Positions 7,108-7,217 of a stretch of DNA of 7,217 nucleotides are shown here, one piece after another (position 1 is the stretch's first letter; each line of letters starts with the position of its first letter). The position numbers and the translations under genes are program-made. The notes below the pieces were generated by a model, which was not told the DNA's origin, made no database searches, and worked only from the letters and a program-made list of their open reading frames with translations. This DNA comes from a bacterium (GTDB taxonomy: Bacteria > Fidelibacterota > Marinisomatia > Marinisomatales > JAHJCW01). Where the stretch lies: contig JAUXHY010000058.1 of NCBI GenBank assembly GCA_030621275.1, positions 1-7,217 on the forward strand, in the 5' to 3' direction.

Positions 7108-7217
7108 TTACAAACTAAGCACTTTCCCCATAAATATTATCGTTCCAGAATGTCGTTCGCGGATAGCAAAGATAAAGGATTGGTCAACACGGATTATAGG
7201 AATAGTAGGTCCAAGTC
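7108..7217 (-). CDS. Serpin (serine protease inhibitor), C-terminal end only
   Basis: An open frame enters from the window edge and stops with TAA at 7108-7110. Its last 35 residues include IRVDQSFIFAI followed by GTIIFMGKV. The first fits the serpin signature as I recall it ([hydrophobic]-x-[hydrophobic]-[DNQ]-[RKHQS]-[PST]-F-[hydrophobic]-[hydrophobic]-x-[hydrophobic]), and the second matches the final serpin strand, usually ILFMGRVVNP or similar. The order, spacing and position at the very end of the protein agree with alpha-1-antitrypsin and bacterial serpins. Serpins are suicide inhibitors that trap proteases through a reactive-centre loop. That loop lies just at or beyond the window edge, so neither its P1 residue nor inhibitory ability can be judged, nor can the signal peptide. 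The stop is 14 bases from the fecR start with no room for a separate promoter, so serpin and fecR are probably cotranscribed. No other reading frame through this stretch stays open. Confidence 0.85.
   Translation of the reverse strand, partial: LGPTIPIIRVDQSFIFAIRERHSGTIIFMGKVLSL

Noticed and set aside
7108..7217. C terminus of an ECF sigma factor upstream of fecR, as expected from usual gene order
   Set aside because: The only frame open through this stretch has serpin end motifs and no sigma region 4 helix-turn-helix pattern.

Overview
The window is AT-rich and every gene I can support lies on the minus strand. Read in the direction of transcription (from high to low coordinates) the order is: the 3' end of a serpin gene, an anti-sigma factor of the FecR type, a TonB-dependent outer-membrane receptor with a signalling domain, a secreted glycoside hydrolase family 5 (GH5) lipoprotein, an octahaem cytochrome c of the tetrathionate reductase family, and a small DUF134 putative DNA-binding protein. 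FecR with a C-terminal DUF4974-like domain, the STN plus carboxypeptidase-regulatory-like plus plug receptor layout, a lipoprotein glycosidase and the low GC content all point to a Gram-negative member of the FCB group (Bacteroidota, Ignavibacteriota, Marinimicrobia, Calditrichota and relatives). I cannot fix the phylum from this window.

Region 2270-7217 looks like one transcription unit. The serpin stop is 14 bases before the FecR start, the receptor start overlaps the end of fecR by 14 bases, and the GH5 gene starts 14 bases after the receptor stop. In known FecR/STN systems the receptor's periplasmic STN domain reports ligand binding to FecR in the inner membrane, and FecR then controls an ECF sigma factor. 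Here the place where the sigma gene usually sits is taken by a serpin tail that is easy to miss because only about 36 codons are inside the window. No SusD partner is seen beside the receptor. I infer a small surface-sensing or uptake cassette for a glycan or glycoconjugate, with a protease inhibitor attached.

Region 732-2168 is separated from the GH5 gene by 101 AT-rich bases and encodes an exported cytochrome with eight CxxCH haem sites. It fits periplasmic reduction of tetrathionate, nitrite or hydroxylamine, and has no obvious functional tie to the glycan cassette.

Region 498-731 is a 234-base gap rich in AT dyads, with a plausible promoter whose spacer is almost entirely a 16-base near-perfect palindrome. 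It precedes the DUF134 gene at 12-497. I found no tRNA, rRNA, CRISPR array, insertion sequence or convincing intrinsic terminator. The most unusual point is the serpin - FecR - receptor - GH5 arrangement.
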